Positions 29,441-38,000 are shown, numbered from the stretch's first letter. The stretch is DNA of 64,000 nt from Candidatus Enterococcus testudinis (GCF_002140915.1 NZ_NGKU01000001.1:1700039-1764038), one strand, 5' to 3'. Program-made: numbers and translations. The notes: generated by a model not told the origin, from the letters alone.

Positions 29441-29800
29441 TTAGGTAGCGATTTGCGCCAATCGTTCCAACAAGCGTTTTTGCTCCTCTTGGATGCCAAT
29501 AGCCATTGGCTTAATCAGCAGTTTGACCGTCGCAGCAGGGGTCTGGATGCTTATTTTTTTGTTCAACACACCGCTGATCTGCATATGAGTAATATCATGT
29601 AAAAATATCGTTTGCATCGCTTTTTCTTTAAAACTCAAATCTAACTGGATCAAATGGATTTTTTCTTCATCAAGAACAAGAATATAATATTTCGGTAACG
29701 GGAGGGCAATCACTTTGGCTTCTTCTGCATAACCCGCAAGTTTGCCATCGAACTTCTGACGGTAGTCTTCAAGGTCAGCTTTTTTGACGATCCACTTCAT
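29441..29800 (-). CDS. Small beta-rich protein, unknown
   Basis: A 119-aa protein beginning MKWIVKKADLED. The middle part (YYILVLDEEKIHLIQLDLSF, then TIFLHDITHMQI) has the alternating pattern of a PH-like or GRAM-like domain; this is a guess from pattern only. AAGGGG precedes the ATG at 29800. A good promoter (29857-29885) lies upstream on the same strand. Confidence 0.65.
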   Translation of the reverse strand: MKWIVKKADLEDYRQKFDGKLAGYAEEAKVIALPLPKYYILVLDEEKIHLIQLDLSFKEKAMQTIFLHDITHMQISGVLNKKISIQTPAATVKLLIKPMAIGIQEEQKRLLERLAQIAT

Positions 29801-29856
29801 TTTCAGCAACCCCTTTCACTTACTTCAAGCATACCCGCTGCCTGTTTGATTGCATA

Positions 29857-29885
29857 ATTATATGCCTGTATCCTTTTTCACATAA
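29857..29885 (-). promoter_or_regulatory. Promoter of the 29.4-29.8 kb gene
   Basis: TTATGT, 17 nt, TATAAT on the minus strand. Confidence 0.55.
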
Positions 29886-29909
29886 CCCGTGATCTACCCA
29901 AAAATGGAA

Positions 29910-29938
29910 TTGACAATGTCGAGTTGAAATCCTTTACT
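29910..29938 (+). promoter_or_regulatory. Promoter of the 62-aa gene at 30 kb
   Basis: TTGACA, 17 nt, TTTACT on the plus strand, about 55 nt before the start codon. Confidence 0.5.
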
Positions 29939-29993
29939 TTCATCATCATTTCCGATATTCTATTGCTAAATTGAATAGAATGAGGTGTGAATG

Positions 29994-30182
29994 ATGAATG
30001 AATCACAGGTAGATCTAAGCATTGATTATTGGGCAAAAGTCATAGGGCAACCAGATTTAGTGGAAGTTCAAGTCTTACATGTCCTTACTAATACAGTAAC
30101 TGTCTGCATCAAAGAAACTGGCGAAACCGGTGTCGCAAAGCTATGTGACCTAGTTCCTCAAGAAGAAAAAATGATCGTTTAG
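29994..30182 (+). CDS. Small protein (62 aa), unknown
   Basis: Acidic 62-aa protein (MNESQVDLSIDYWAKVIG...). The second of two adjacent ATGs is chosen because GAGGTG is only 3 nt from the first. Promoter-like sequence upstream and a perfect terminator downstream support expression. No family recognised; the middle (VQVLHVLTNTVTVCIKETGETGVAKL) could form a small barrel. Confidence 0.6.
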   Translation: MNESQVDLSIDYWAKVIGQPDLVEVQVLHVLTNTVTVCIKETGETGVAKLCDLVPQEEKMIV

Positions 30183-30196
30183 CTTCACGCCGTAAC

Positions 30197-30232
30197 AAAA
30201 AAAGACAAAATCAGCTGATTTTGTCTTTTTTT
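30197..30232. terminator. Bidirectional terminator at 30.2 kb
   Basis: A perfect palindrome, AAAAAAAGACAAAATCAG and its complement, with A/T runs on both sides. It lies between the convergent 62-aa gene and the ECF S component gene, whose stop codon is inside the stem. Confidence 0.9.
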
Positions 30233-30753
30233 GGATAGAACCGGCGAATCAACTGGCGAAATACTGGTGCCAGCAACAGATAAAAAACGCCATTACCCAT
30301 GGCATGTAATGCATCAAAGCTAAGGCCTTGTAGATAATAGGGCCAAAAATGCGGCAATCCATACAATTTCACACTCAGCCATGAAATCACAAAACCATAT
30401 AAAAAGCCTGCAGCGACACTATAAAGAAATGGCCACACCGGCATGCGGCGATAGCTTGCCGACAAACAAAATATCCCTTGTACTGCTAAGACCACACCAT
30501 AACTAATGATTTGTGTCACCGTCCACACACCCATCCCCATATAAAGATTGGTGATGACTAAGGAAAGAATGGCAACGATCATCCCCCGTCTAAAGCCCAA
30601 GTATAAGACAATCAACAAGAAAATCACGGTCATCGGCTGCACATTAGGTAAAGGATGCAGGAGTGTACGACCAACCACCGCTGCTGCGGTGAACAAACTT
30701 AAGAAAGCAATTTCTCTTACCGTGAAATAGGCCGCTTTATTCGAATTTTTCAT
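30211..30753 (-). CDS. ECF transporter S component, possibly for cobalamin
   Basis: Substrate-binding membrane subunit of an energy-coupling factor vitamin transporter, 180 aa with five or six helices; REIAFLSLFTAAAVVGR and PMTVIFLLIVLYLGFRRG are typical. The shared ECF module (EcfA1, A2, T) is not in the window. It overlaps the upstream DUF4430 lipoprotein gene by 17 nt. DUF4430 resembles the C-terminal domain of transcobalamin, so cobalamin is a reasonable substrate guess, but no B12 riboswitch is seen. Confidence 0.8.
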   Translation of the reverse strand: MKNSNKAAYFTVREIAFLSLFTAAAVVGRTLLHPLPNVQPMTVIFLLIVLYLGFRRGMIVAILSLVITNLYMGMGVWTVTQIISYGVVLAVQGIFCLSASYRRMPVWPFLYSVAAGFLYGFVISWLSVKLYGLPHFWPYYLQGLSFDALHAMGNGVFYLLLAPVFRQLIRRFYPKKDKIS

Positions 30754-31156
30754 AGGTAAAAACCACTTGATCGTTTTCCCCTAAAAAAGTGTCATTGGCA
30801 CCGGTGTTGATCATCTCATCATTGATTGTGTAGGTCCAATAGTAGCCACTGCCTTCATCTTGCGCCAAACCATCAATACTTGTGATCATGCCTTGATCTT
30901 CCACCAACTCAAAATTGTCTTTCATGATCGTCATCAGCGTCGTTCCCTCTTCAAATGTGACTGTTTTGTCAGTCAAAGCTGCCGATGTATCGTCGCTGTT
31001 GTTGACAAACGAAATCTCAGCAGTTCGCTGTGTAGCTGATTTTTCAGCTGAAGAAGCTTCCGTAGATGTACTAGTACCATCGATACTTGGTTTCGCACAG
31101 CCCACCAACAGTAGACTCAGCAGTAAAACATAACTGATCATTATTTTTTGTTTCAT
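30737..31156 (-). CDS. DUF4430 lipoprotein
   Basis: Surface lipoprotein of 139 aa. Signal peptide with lipobox LVGC (C20), a Ser/Thr-rich linker (about 24-45), then one DUF4430 domain (about 47-139) with GSGYYWTYTINDE and ENDQVVFTYEKF. The domain resembles part of transcobalamin/intrinsic factor. It probably presents a vitamin to the S component encoded immediately downstream. Confidence 0.82.
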   Translation of the reverse strand: MKQKIMISYVLLLSLLLVGCAKPSIDGTSTSTEASSAEKSATQRTAEISFVNNSDDTSAALTDKTVTFEEGTTLMTIMKDNFELVEDQGMITSIDGLAQDEGSGYYWTYTINDEMINTGANDTFLGENDQVVFTYEKFE

Positions 31157-31246
31157 CGATTCTCCCCATTTCTTTTCTTCATTTCTCTATTGTACTAAAT
31201 ATACAACCAAAATTCGATGGTTTTTAAAAAGTCGAGAGCTCACCCA

Positions 31247-31275
31247 TTGATAAAACCCAAAACAATCGTTATACT
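31247..31275 (+). promoter_or_regulatory. Promoter of the C69 dipeptidase gene
   Basis: TTGATA, 17 nt, TATACT, about 40 nt before the start codon. Confidence 0.65.
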
Positions 31276-31317
31276 AACATCAATTCGAATAGTCCCCCAT
31301 CGATAAGGAGAATAGAT

Positions 31318-32718
31318 ATGGATAGAAAAACAGCTTCATGTACCACGATTTTGGTTGGTAAACATGCAACCAACGATGGTTCAACAATGATCGCCCGTAA
31401 TGAAGATTCCGGCAGCGGCTCAGAGCCGCAAAAATTTGTCGTGATCGAACCGAAAGAACAAGGGCGTACGTTTTTTGCCGTGTTAAGTGATTGCACAGTT
31501 CAATTACCAGAAAACGCCATGCGCTATACAGCTACCCCGGAAGCTGATCCGTCACAAGGCGTCTGGGCGGCTTCCGGGATCAATGCCGCAAATGTTGCCA
31601 TGACTGCGACCGAAACGATCACCACCAATTCCCGCGTCCTAGCCATCGATCCTCTTGTACCCGAGGGCATCGGCGAAGCGGACTTTGTCAGTATTGTCTT
31701 GCCTTACATCCACTCAGCCCGAGAAGGTGTGCTTCGTTTAGGACAATTACTCGAAGAATACGGTACCTATGAGTCAAACGGCATCGCTTTTTCAGATCAA
31801 GATGAAGTCTGGTATATGGAAACCATTGGCGGACATCATTGGGTGGCAACGCGTATTCCAGACGATGCCTATGTGGTGGCTCCCAATCGCTTGAATATCG
31901 ATGCTTTCGATTTTGATGCAGACACCGTATTGTACGCCAAAGATTTACCTGCTATGATCGACACGCACCATTTGAATCCTGACTTTGAAGGAGTCAATCT
32001 GCGGCATATTTTCGGGAGTGCCACCGAAAAAGATACCCGCTATAATAACCCTCGTGCTTGGTATATCCAAAAGCATTTCAGTGGAACAGACGCGGACCCA
32101 ATCAATCAAGAATTGCCTTTCTTGTGTTATCCAAAACAAAAGCTGACGATTGAAGATGTCAAATGGGCACTCAGCAGTCATTTTCAGAATACACCTTTTG
32201 ATCCTTATGGAACCGGCACCGCAACAGAGAAAAAACAATTTCGGTCGATTGCACTGAATCGCAATCAACAAGTCCATATTCTACAAATCAGAAACAATGT
32301 TGCACCTGAAATTGCGGGTATTCATTGGCTGGCTTTTGGACCAAATACATTCAATGGTGTGGTTCCTTTTTATACCCATATCACCGACACACCAGCAGCC
32401 TATCGGGATACCACAAACGTCTATGATCCTGCTAACCATTATTGGTTGAGTCGTACGTTGGCATTGATCGGTGACAGTGATTATGACCGCTATAGCGATT
32501 TGGCAGCTCGATTTGAACTGGATACCATGGCCTATTGTCGCCGCATCCAGCTTCAGACGGATCAAGCATGGAATGGACAAGATCAAGCCTTATTGTTGCT
32601 GGAAGAGGCCAATGAGACGATGGCCACTTATTATATGGAACAAGCAACAGCCTTGTTGGGTAAAATGGTTGAATCAGGGAGTCAAAAAATGGCTTTGCGT
32701 TTTAATCTGGCTGATTAA
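31318..32718 (+). CDS. pepD: C69-family dipeptidase (PepD type)
   Basis: N-terminal-nucleophile hydrolase that cleaves dipeptides, 466 aa. C8 in ASCTTILVGK becomes the N-terminal nucleophile after removal of the first seven residues, and GSTMIARNED follows as in PepD. Cytoplasmic, with no signal peptide. AAGGAG is 7 nt before the ATG. It is divergent from the DUF4430 lipoprotein gene. No clear terminator follows; a TTGGTTC/GAACCAA repeat without a T-tract lies near 32795-32817. Confidence 0.92.
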   Translation: MDRKTASCTTILVGKHATNDGSTMIARNEDSGSGSEPQKFVVIEPKEQGRTFFAVLSDCTVQLPENAMRYTATPEADPSQGVWAASGINAANVAMTATETITTNSRVLAIDPLVPEGIGEADFVSIVLPYIHSAREGVLRLGQLLEEYGTYESNGIAFSDQDEVWYMETIGGHHWVATRIPDDAYVVAPNRLNIDAFDFDADTVLYAKDLPAMIDTHHLNPDFEGVNLRHIFGSATEKDTRYNNPRAWYIQKHFSGTDADPINQELPFLCYPKQKLTIEDVKWALSSHFQNTPFDPYGTGTATEKKQFRSIALNRNQQVHILQIRNNVAPEIAGIHWLAFGPNTFNGVVPFYTHITDTPAAYRDTTNVYDPANHYWLSRTLALIGDSDYDRYSDLAARFELDTMAYCRRIQLQTDQAWNGQDQALLLLEEANETMATYYMEQATALLGKMVESGSQKMALRFNLAD

Positions 32719-32841
32719 CATGTATTCACACAATCTTTACCTAAAATTGTTAGGAACCATACATTCATCCTTTATGATAAAGATACCACTTGGTTCACTA
32801 CACCGCTGAGAACCAAGATGGAATTGTTGGGAGGAATGACT

Positions 32842-33003
32842 ATGAACACGACGAATTATCGGACCATTACCAACGAATATGTCAAAGGTGAGGTTATCAC
32901 CCGTTATGACCACCAATCGATTTTGATCATCCAAGACCGCGATGGCTTTCTTCATGTCGTTGAAAGAACCGCTACTTCCCCTAACCAATCTCGGTCGAAA
33001 TAA
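32842..33003 (+). CDS. Small protein (53 aa), unknown
   Basis: A 53-aa protein (MNTTNYRTITNEYV...) with GGGAGG 7 nt before the ATG at 32842; the frame is open from 32818 but without a ribosome site. No recognised motif. It ends inside the upstream part of a strong bidirectional terminator. Confidence 0.55.
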   Translation: MNTTNYRTITNEYVKGEVITRYDHQSILIIQDRDGFLHVVERTATSPNQSRSK

Positions 33004-33066
33004 AAAAAACTGCTTGCACACAGAAGAAGAAAAACAGGCACTTCTTCTTGGGTAAGCAGTTTTTTC
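33004..33066. terminator. Bidirectional terminator between the 53-aa gene and malY
   Basis: AAAAACTGCTT pairs with AAGCAGTTTTT, with an inner AGAAGAAG/CTTCTTCT helix, and A/T runs on both sides. Confidence 0.88.
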
Positions 33067-33079
33067 ATTTCCATGTATA

Positions 33080-34240
33080 TCATTGAAAACTACGGGTAAA
33101 TCGACCCATTCCTTCTTCAAGTTTTGCTCGAGGACACCCAATATTCAAACGCAAGAAATCCTTGCCCGCCGCCCCATATACGGCCCCATCCATAATGGCG
33201 ACCTTTCCTTGATTGATCAATCGTTCTTGGATCTCAGCCATAGAAAGCGCCATCTGCGAACAATCCAACCACATCAGGTAGGTTGCTTGGCTATCGACGA
33301 CAGCTATCTCAGGATGGTGTTGCTGCAGATATTGTTTGACAAACCTGCTATTTCCATCAAGATAGTGGTTGAGTGCATCTACCCAACTAGCCCCTCCTTG
33401 ATAAGCAGCAATCGTCGCGGTCAAACCAAAGATGCTTGTAGAGCTTAAGCCATCTGCCTCTTTTAATCGCTGGATAAATTGTGTTCTGATGTGTGGATTG
33501 GGGATCAATCCATATGAATAAATCAAACCTGGAAAATTAAAGGTCTTGCTTCCAGATGTGACCACAGCGATATTGTCTTCGGCCAATTGAACCAATGGCA
33601 CATGAACTTGTCCCTCACGCAAAATGTCCATATGGATTTCATCAGAAATAATAAATACCCCATGCTGCTGAGCCAGTCGCAGTATCTCAATCAATTCCTT
33701 TCTTTCCCAAACACGCCCTGTAGGATTATGAGGACTGCATAGCAGCAAGACTTTATTCTCCGGTTGAGCCATTTGTTCTGCAAGTTCTACCAAATTGAAC
33801 TGATAGTTTCCCTCCTGATAAAGAAGCGGATTGTCTACTAATTTACGCCCATTGCTGGTGATCAAGTGAAAAAACGCATCATAGGCGGGTGTTTGAATGA
33901 TAACACCGTCTCCTGCAACTGTTAATATACTGATCAGTTGTTTGACACTATAGATGACAGATGGACTATAAACGAGCCACGCGTCATTGATTGTGGCCGC
34001 AAAGCGAGTCTGATACCAGTGAGACACCGCATCTTTGAAATCGCCGTGATTCCATCGTGTATAACCGTAAATTGGATGTTGCATCCTTGTGAATAAGGCT
34101 TTTTCCACAATCGGTGGCACCTTGAAGTCAGTATCTGAGATGGTGAATGGCAACAAGTCATTTTGACCAAAGCGATCTTCAATGTAATCCCATTGTGTGC
34201 AGTGGGTTCCTCTACGATCTATCTCTTCATCAAAATCCAT
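33080..34240 (-). CDS. malY: MalY/PatB-type PLP C-S lyase/aminotransferase
   Basis: Pyridoxal-phosphate enzyme of fold type I, 386 aa. The PLP lysine is K232 in SGSKTFNFPG, with CSPHNPTGR at 169-177 and SDEIHMD at 199-205. MalY/PatB proteins are cystathionine beta-lyases; in E. coli MalY also affects the maltose regulon. It lies 18 nt after the malX-like PTS gene, the same pair as E. coli malXY. AGGAG is 8 nt before the ATG. Ends at the terminator 33004-33066. Confidence 0.9.
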   Translation of the reverse strand: MDFDEEIDRRGTHCTQWDYIEDRFGQNDLLPFTISDTDFKVPPIVEKALFTRMQHPIYGYTRWNHGDFKDAVSHWYQTRFAATINDAWLVYSPSVIYSVKQLISILTVAGDGVIIQTPAYDAFFHLITSNGRKLVDNPLLYQEGNYQFNLVELAEQMAQPENKVLLLCSPHNPTGRVWERKELIEILRLAQQHGVFIISDEIHMDILREGQVHVPLVQLAEDNIAVVTSGSKTFNFPGLIYSYGLIPNPHIRTQFIQRLKEADGLSSTSIFGLTATIAAYQGGASWVDALNHYLDGNSRFVKQYLQQHHPEIAVVDSQATYLMWLDCSQMALSMAEIQERLINQGKVAIMDGAVYGAAGKDFLRLNIGCPRAKLEEGMGRFTRSFQ

Positions 34241-34258
34241 GCTATTGACTCCTCTCCT

Positions 34259-35824
34259 CTATAAAATTGCATCCAATTGATTTCTGACGGTGGTCACTTT
34301 TGTACCAATGATGACTTGTACATTGTTGTCATTCAAGTGGACAACTCCCAGTGCCCCCAGCTTTTTCAATCGTTCATCGTCAATGATCGATCCGTTTTTC
34401 ACGACCAATCTGAGTCGCGTAATACAATTATCCAGTGATTCGATGTTTTCAGCCCCACCCAAAGCGGTTAAAATCCCCGGTGCATCAAATCCACCTTTGA
34501 CATTATGCTGCAACTCATCTTGTGAATAATCCATTTCGTCCACGCCGGGTGTTTCTCTTCCAGGTGTGTGTAAGTTTTTGCGTAAAATGACTGTTTTAAA
34601 GACAAAATAGTAAATGGCAAACCAACAAGCACCAACCACCAAAACCAGCCACCATTTGGTCTGTGTCCCTTGCATGACCCCGAAAATCACAAAGTCTAAA
34701 ATCCCGCCATCAGTGTTTCCGATCGTTACACCTAAAACACTCATTATCATAAACCCAGCACCCGTCATGATGACATGGAAGATCCAGAGTAATGGACTAA
34801 CAAATAAGAATAGAAACTCAATTGGTTCGGTAATTCCAGTGACAAACGTTGCAATGACACCGGAAATCAACAAGCCTTTGATTTTGTGTCGATTTTGCGG
34901 TTTCGCTGTTTGATACATCGCCAACGCTGCCGCAGGCAAACCGAACATGAAGGTCGGCATTTTCCCTTGTGACAAGAAAGCTGTGGCGCTTGGCGAGATA
35001 CTCAACCCATTTTGCAACTCAGCATAAAAAATATTTAAAGCGCCAAAGACTTGTTGGCCATCGACGATTTGGCTACCGCCAGCTTCAGTAAAGCGAATCA
35101 TCGACACCAATATATGGTGCAACCCAAAAGGCAAGAGCAATCGTTCACCAGAACCAAACAGAAACGGACCAAAAGGACCTGCCTGTTGGATCAAATGACC
35201 GATTCCTGTAATCACAAATGCGAACAACGGCCAGATCATGGGAATGACTACACCTACTAACGCCAGCGTTACTGAGGTAATGATTGGTACAAAACGGGCG
35301 CCGGAGAAGAAGGCAAAACTATCCGGCAGTTGAAAATGATAGAATTTCATATGCAGCTTATAAACGATCAAGCCAGCGATGATCCCACCTAGAACCCCCA
35401 TCGATAGCGTCTGGATGCCAAACACCATTTCTTGCCCTGCTTCTCTAGGCAGCTCTGTAGTTGCTAGCTGGTTGGTTTCTTGTAAATAAAAATTGATCGA
35501 TAAATGCATGACTACATAACCAACAAATCCAGAAAAAGCAGCAACGCCTTTTTCTTTTCGCGCCAATCCTAAAGGGATCGCCATCGCAAACATAACAGGC
35601 AGGTAGCTAAATGCAAAGCCGCCAATAGTTGACATAAAGCGAAACATCACTTGCAGCCATGCAGCACCCAACACAGGGAACGCGTCAATTGTCGCTTCCG
35701 ATGAAAACGCACTGCCGATTCCTAAAAACAACCCCATAAATGCCAACAACGCGACGGGCAGCATGAATGTTTTTCCTAATCCTTGAAAAATTTCCATCCA
35801 ACTGGTGTTTTTTGTTTTTTTCAC
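34259..35824 (-). CDS. malX: PTS glucose/maltose-type EIICB (MalX-like)
   Basis: Sugar phosphotransferase permease of 521 aa. The IIC domain (about 1-400) is membrane-embedded; the IIB domain has the phosphorylated C467 in LDNCITRLRL. There is no IIA domain, so a IIA from another locus must supply phosphate. The sugar is not certain: glucose/maltose class by family. GTG start with GGAGGAAA upstream. The promoter has a perfect cre site over its -10 box, so CcpA repression is expected. An RpiR regulator gene lies just upstream on the same strand. Confidence 0.9.
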   Translation of the reverse strand: MKKTKNTSWMEIFQGLGKTFMLPVALLAFMGLFLGIGSAFSSEATIDAFPVLGAAWLQVMFRFMSTIGGFAFSYLPVMFAMAIPLGLARKEKGVAAFSGFVGYVVMHLSINFYLQETNQLATTELPREAGQEMVFGIQTLSMGVLGGIIAGLIVYKLHMKFYHFQLPDSFAFFSGARFVPIITSVTLALVGVVIPMIWPLFAFVITGIGHLIQQAGPFGPFLFGSGERLLLPFGLHHILVSMIRFTEAGGSQIVDGQQVFGALNIFYAELQNGLSISPSATAFLSQGKMPTFMFGLPAAALAMYQTAKPQNRHKIKGLLISGVIATFVTGITEPIEFLFLFVSPLLWIFHVIMTGAGFMIMSVLGVTIGNTDGGILDFVIFGVMQGTQTKWWLVLVVGACWFAIYYFVFKTVILRKNLHTPGRETPGVDEMDYSQDELQHNVKGGFDAPGILTALGGAENIESLDNCITRLRLVVKNGSIIDDERLKKLGALGVVHLNDNNVQVIIGTKVTTVRNQLDAIL

Positions 35825-35863
35825 GTTTATTTCCTCCTCTGTTCTACTTTCCTTTACACCAAA

Positions 35864-35892
35864 AATGTAAACGATAACAACGACTGATTCAA
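35864..35892 (-). promoter_or_regulatory. Promoter of malX-malY
   Basis: TTGAAT, 17 nt, TACATT on the minus strand. The -10 box lies inside the cre site at 35866-35879. Confidence 0.7.
35866..35879. promoter_or_regulatory. CcpA-binding cre site
   Basis: TGTAAACGATAACA fits the cre consensus TGWNANCGNTNWCA at every position. Overlap with the -10 box points to repression of malX-malY by CcpA in the presence of preferred sugars. Confidence 0.85.
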
Positions 35893-35904
35893 CCTATATA
35901 CCAA

Positions 35905-35946
35905 AAGAAGAATACCCATTCAGGAATCAGAATGGGTATTCTTCTT
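35905..35946 (-). terminator. Terminator at the rpiR 3' end
   Basis: AAGAAGAATACCCATTC pairs with GAATGGGTATTCTTCTT; the stem begins inside the last codons of rpiR. It separates rpiR from malX. Confidence 0.82.
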
Positions 35947-36732
35947 AGGTTGTATTCGATTTGCAAATTGAATCATCAACACATCAAGGATCCCCGCCAA
36001 AGGTACCCGGGGACTCAAATCAATATCTTGACTATACACTGTACTGATTTCAGATGTAAAAGCCAGTGTCGCTCGTTCTATCAATGAATTGGCATAAGTT
36101 CCCGTAAAAGCAATGAGCGGCACATGATTGTCTATCAGCCGATCTGCATAGTCCAACATCCCCATTGTCTCACCGCTTAAACTAATAAATATGGCCAAAT
36201 CGGCACTCGTCAAATGATTGCTGACAGCAAAAAGTTCGTCCCAATCCGTTGCTGCACCCACCTGTTTGCCTAAGAAACGTAATTTGCGGCTCGCAGACAA
36301 TGCGACCGGCATACTTTGGCCCAATGCAAAAAATTCGATGCGCTTGGCTTCCGCCAAAAGTTCGATAGCTTTTGTCAATTGGTTAGGATCGATTCCTTGC
36401 AAAGAATGCTCAAAATCGCGAAGCATTTGTTCGATCAGGGGCGTTAAAGCCAGCGGTTGGCTACTTTCATCCTGTGGGTGTGTCATCATCTGATGACCTT
36501 TCAGTGCAAATTTGAATTCTTGAAAACCAGCAAAACCAAGTTTTTTTGCCATACGAGAAACTGTCGCTTGACTGGTGTATGTTTCTCGCGCCAATTGTGT
36601 TGCGGTCATGTCTAAAACCTCTGCGGACGCATGCAGGCAATAATCTAAAACATTCTTTTCAACACGATTCAACTTGGGAATTTGATACTGGATTTGTTTA
36701 TATAAATGATTCATCACATCGGTCCATTTCAT
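35920..36732 (-). CDS. RpiR-family regulator
   Basis: Sugar-phosphate-responsive regulator of 270 aa. N-terminal HTH (about 20-75, with YTSQATVSRMAKKLGFAGFQEFK) and C-terminal SIS domain (about 115-260, with FFALGQSMPVALSASRKL) are both clear. By position it is the likely regulator of malX-malY, taking the place MalI has in E. coli. Separate promoter at 36744-36771. Confidence 0.9.
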   Translation of the reverse strand: MKWTDVMNHLYKQIQYQIPKLNRVEKNVLDYCLHASAEVLDMTATQLARETYTSQATVSRMAKKLGFAGFQEFKFALKGHQMMTHPQDESSQPLALTPLIEQMLRDFEHSLQGIDPNQLTKAIELLAEAKRIEFFALGQSMPVALSASRKLRFLGKQVGAATDWDELFAVSNHLTSADLAIFISLSGETMGMLDYADRLIDNHVPLIAFTGTYANSLIERATLAFTSEISTVYSQDIDLSPRVPLAGILDVLMIQFANRIQPKKNTHSDS

Positions 36733-36743
36733 TTGATACTCTT

Positions 36744-36771
36744 ATTATACCTTTACCAATGAAATGTACAA
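36744..36771 (-). promoter_or_regulatory. Promoter of the RpiR-type gene
   Basis: TTGTAC, 16 nt, TATAAT on the minus strand, 11 nt before the start codon, which implies a very short leader. Confidence 0.55.
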
Positions 36772-36817
36772 TGATTCATTTAACTGTTCGTGTTGCTTGC
36801 GTACAGCTTGTATTCAC

Positions 36818-37003
36818 TTATCTGTGCATCACAGTAAATTCTTGGCCATCTTCATCGATCCATTCGCTAGTGCACACATCTTGTCTCTTTTGTGAAATGC
36901 CTGTGGTATACAATCCTTTTTCTACTAGAGCAATGCCGTTGGCAATCAGCCAAACCAATCCTGCCAGAACTTTTACTAACACATGACTGTTGTCCATCCT
37001 CAT
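36818..37003 (-). CDS. Small single-span membrane protein, unknown
   Basis: A 61-aa protein with one hydrophobic segment (about 9-26, VLVKVLAGLVWLIANGIALV) and a polar C-terminus. The ATG at 37003 has CGGAGG 8 nt upstream; the frame extends to 37036 without a better site. No family recognised. Confidence 0.55.
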   Translation of the reverse strand: MRMDNSHVLVKVLAGLVWLIANGIALVEKGLYTTGISQKRQDVCTSEWIDEDGQEFTVMHR

Positions 37004-37129
37004 TCGCTTTTCCTCCGATCGATCATTTTTAGTCATAATACAGGCTGCAACTTAAACGAACCTAAAAAGCAGACTAGTTTCCCTTTCTGGAAATTTGTGG
37101 TACATCTATTATGAAAGGATGAATGATTT

Positions 37130-37786
37130 ATGACAAACACTTTAGTCATCGCGAGTCACCCAGACTACCAACATTCGCTGTCACAGCGATTTTTTACTGA
37201 AAGTGCAAAAATACCCGGAGTCACGATCCATTTTCTCGATACGCTAGACCAGTTTATAGTAGCTGATGAACTGTCTTTACTGTCAGAATGTGATCGCTTG
37301 ATTTTACAATTCCCGCTATATTGGTATAGCGTCCCAGCCAAAATGAAGGCTTGGATCGATGCCATTTGGTCTCCAGCCGAAACAGTGTTACGTGGCAAAG
37401 AAATCGGGTTTGCTATTTCTACCGGTGTGGCAGCCAAAGGGTTTCAACTAGGGGGAACCGAACAAATCAGCTTCAACGAAATATTACGGCCGCAACTAAT
37501 GATGGCCCAAAAATACCAGATGCGTGTACTGCCTTTGGTCGTGCTGGATCAATTGATGTATAAATCCGAAAAACAGAAACGCGCATTTGTGATCGACTAT
37601 CAACAATTGTTAACAATGCCTGCGCCTTTCTCGTTTGAACAAAGGCAAAGATGGTTTATCGACCGCTTGCGGACACACGTTGCTGTCAACCCAAAGCTGA
37701 ATCCGTTGTTGACGCAGGTGGAAGACAACTATGAGTTGCTTCACGATTTAAACGACGCATTGACCAGTTTGGAGGAATTCTTTTGA
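37130..37786 (+). CDS. Flavodoxin-fold NAD(P)H oxidoreductase
   Basis: Quinone reductase/Kef-ancillary type flavoprotein of 218 aa. FPLYWYSVPAKMKAWID is the signature of this family and SHPDYQHSLSQRF is the N-terminal FMN-binding loop. Expected to reduce quinones or related electrophiles with NAD(P)H. AAAGGATG lies before the ATG. A 56-aa gene follows, overlapping by one base. Confidence 0.87.
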   Translation: MTNTLVIASHPDYQHSLSQRFFTESAKIPGVTIHFLDTLDQFIVADELSLLSECDRLILQFPLYWYSVPAKMKAWIDAIWSPAETVLRGKEIGFAISTGVAAKGFQLGGTEQISFNEILRPQLMMAQKYQMRVLPLVVLDQLMYKSEKQKRAFVIDYQQLLTMPAPFSFEQRQRWFIDRLRTHVAVNPKLNPLLTQVEDNYELLHDLNDALTSLEEFF

Positions 37787-37956
37787 TGGAACCATGGATT
37801 GAACAAATGATCTCAGATATCACCAACGAATCAACCGATTATCACGAAAAAGCGCTCCTACAAGGTCTCGCTGACTTACTTCAAGAGCAGCAACAACGCA
37901 TCACCTCAAAACAAGGTGAATTGGATGGGAAATTATGGAATCCAAGTGAATGGTAA
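37786..37956 (+). CDS. Small protein (56 aa) coupled to the oxidoreductase
   Basis: Starts at the ATG that shares its A with the TGA stop of the preceding gene, with GGAGG 9 nt upstream, a classic coupled start. The acidic, helical product (MEPWIEQMISDITNE...) ends in a Trp and is directly followed by a terminator. It might be a partner of the flavoprotein. No family recognised. Confidence 0.65.
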   Translation: MEPWIEQMISDITNESTDYHEKALLQGLADLLQEQQQRITSKQGELDGKLWNPSEW

Positions 37957-37999
37957 AAAAAGGTTGACCGGATGAGACGAATCAGGTCAGCCTTTTTTA
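37957..37999 (+). terminator. Terminator after the 56-aa gene
   Basis: AAGGTTGACC with GGTCAGCCTT (one G-U pair), then TTTTTTAT. A-run on the other side, so it may also stop dat transcription. Confidence 0.82.
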
Positions 38000-38000
38000 T

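Noticed and set aside
32795..32817. TTGGTTC...GAACCAA repeat after pepD
   Set aside because: No T-tract. It may be a terminator without tail or an operator, but there is no further support.
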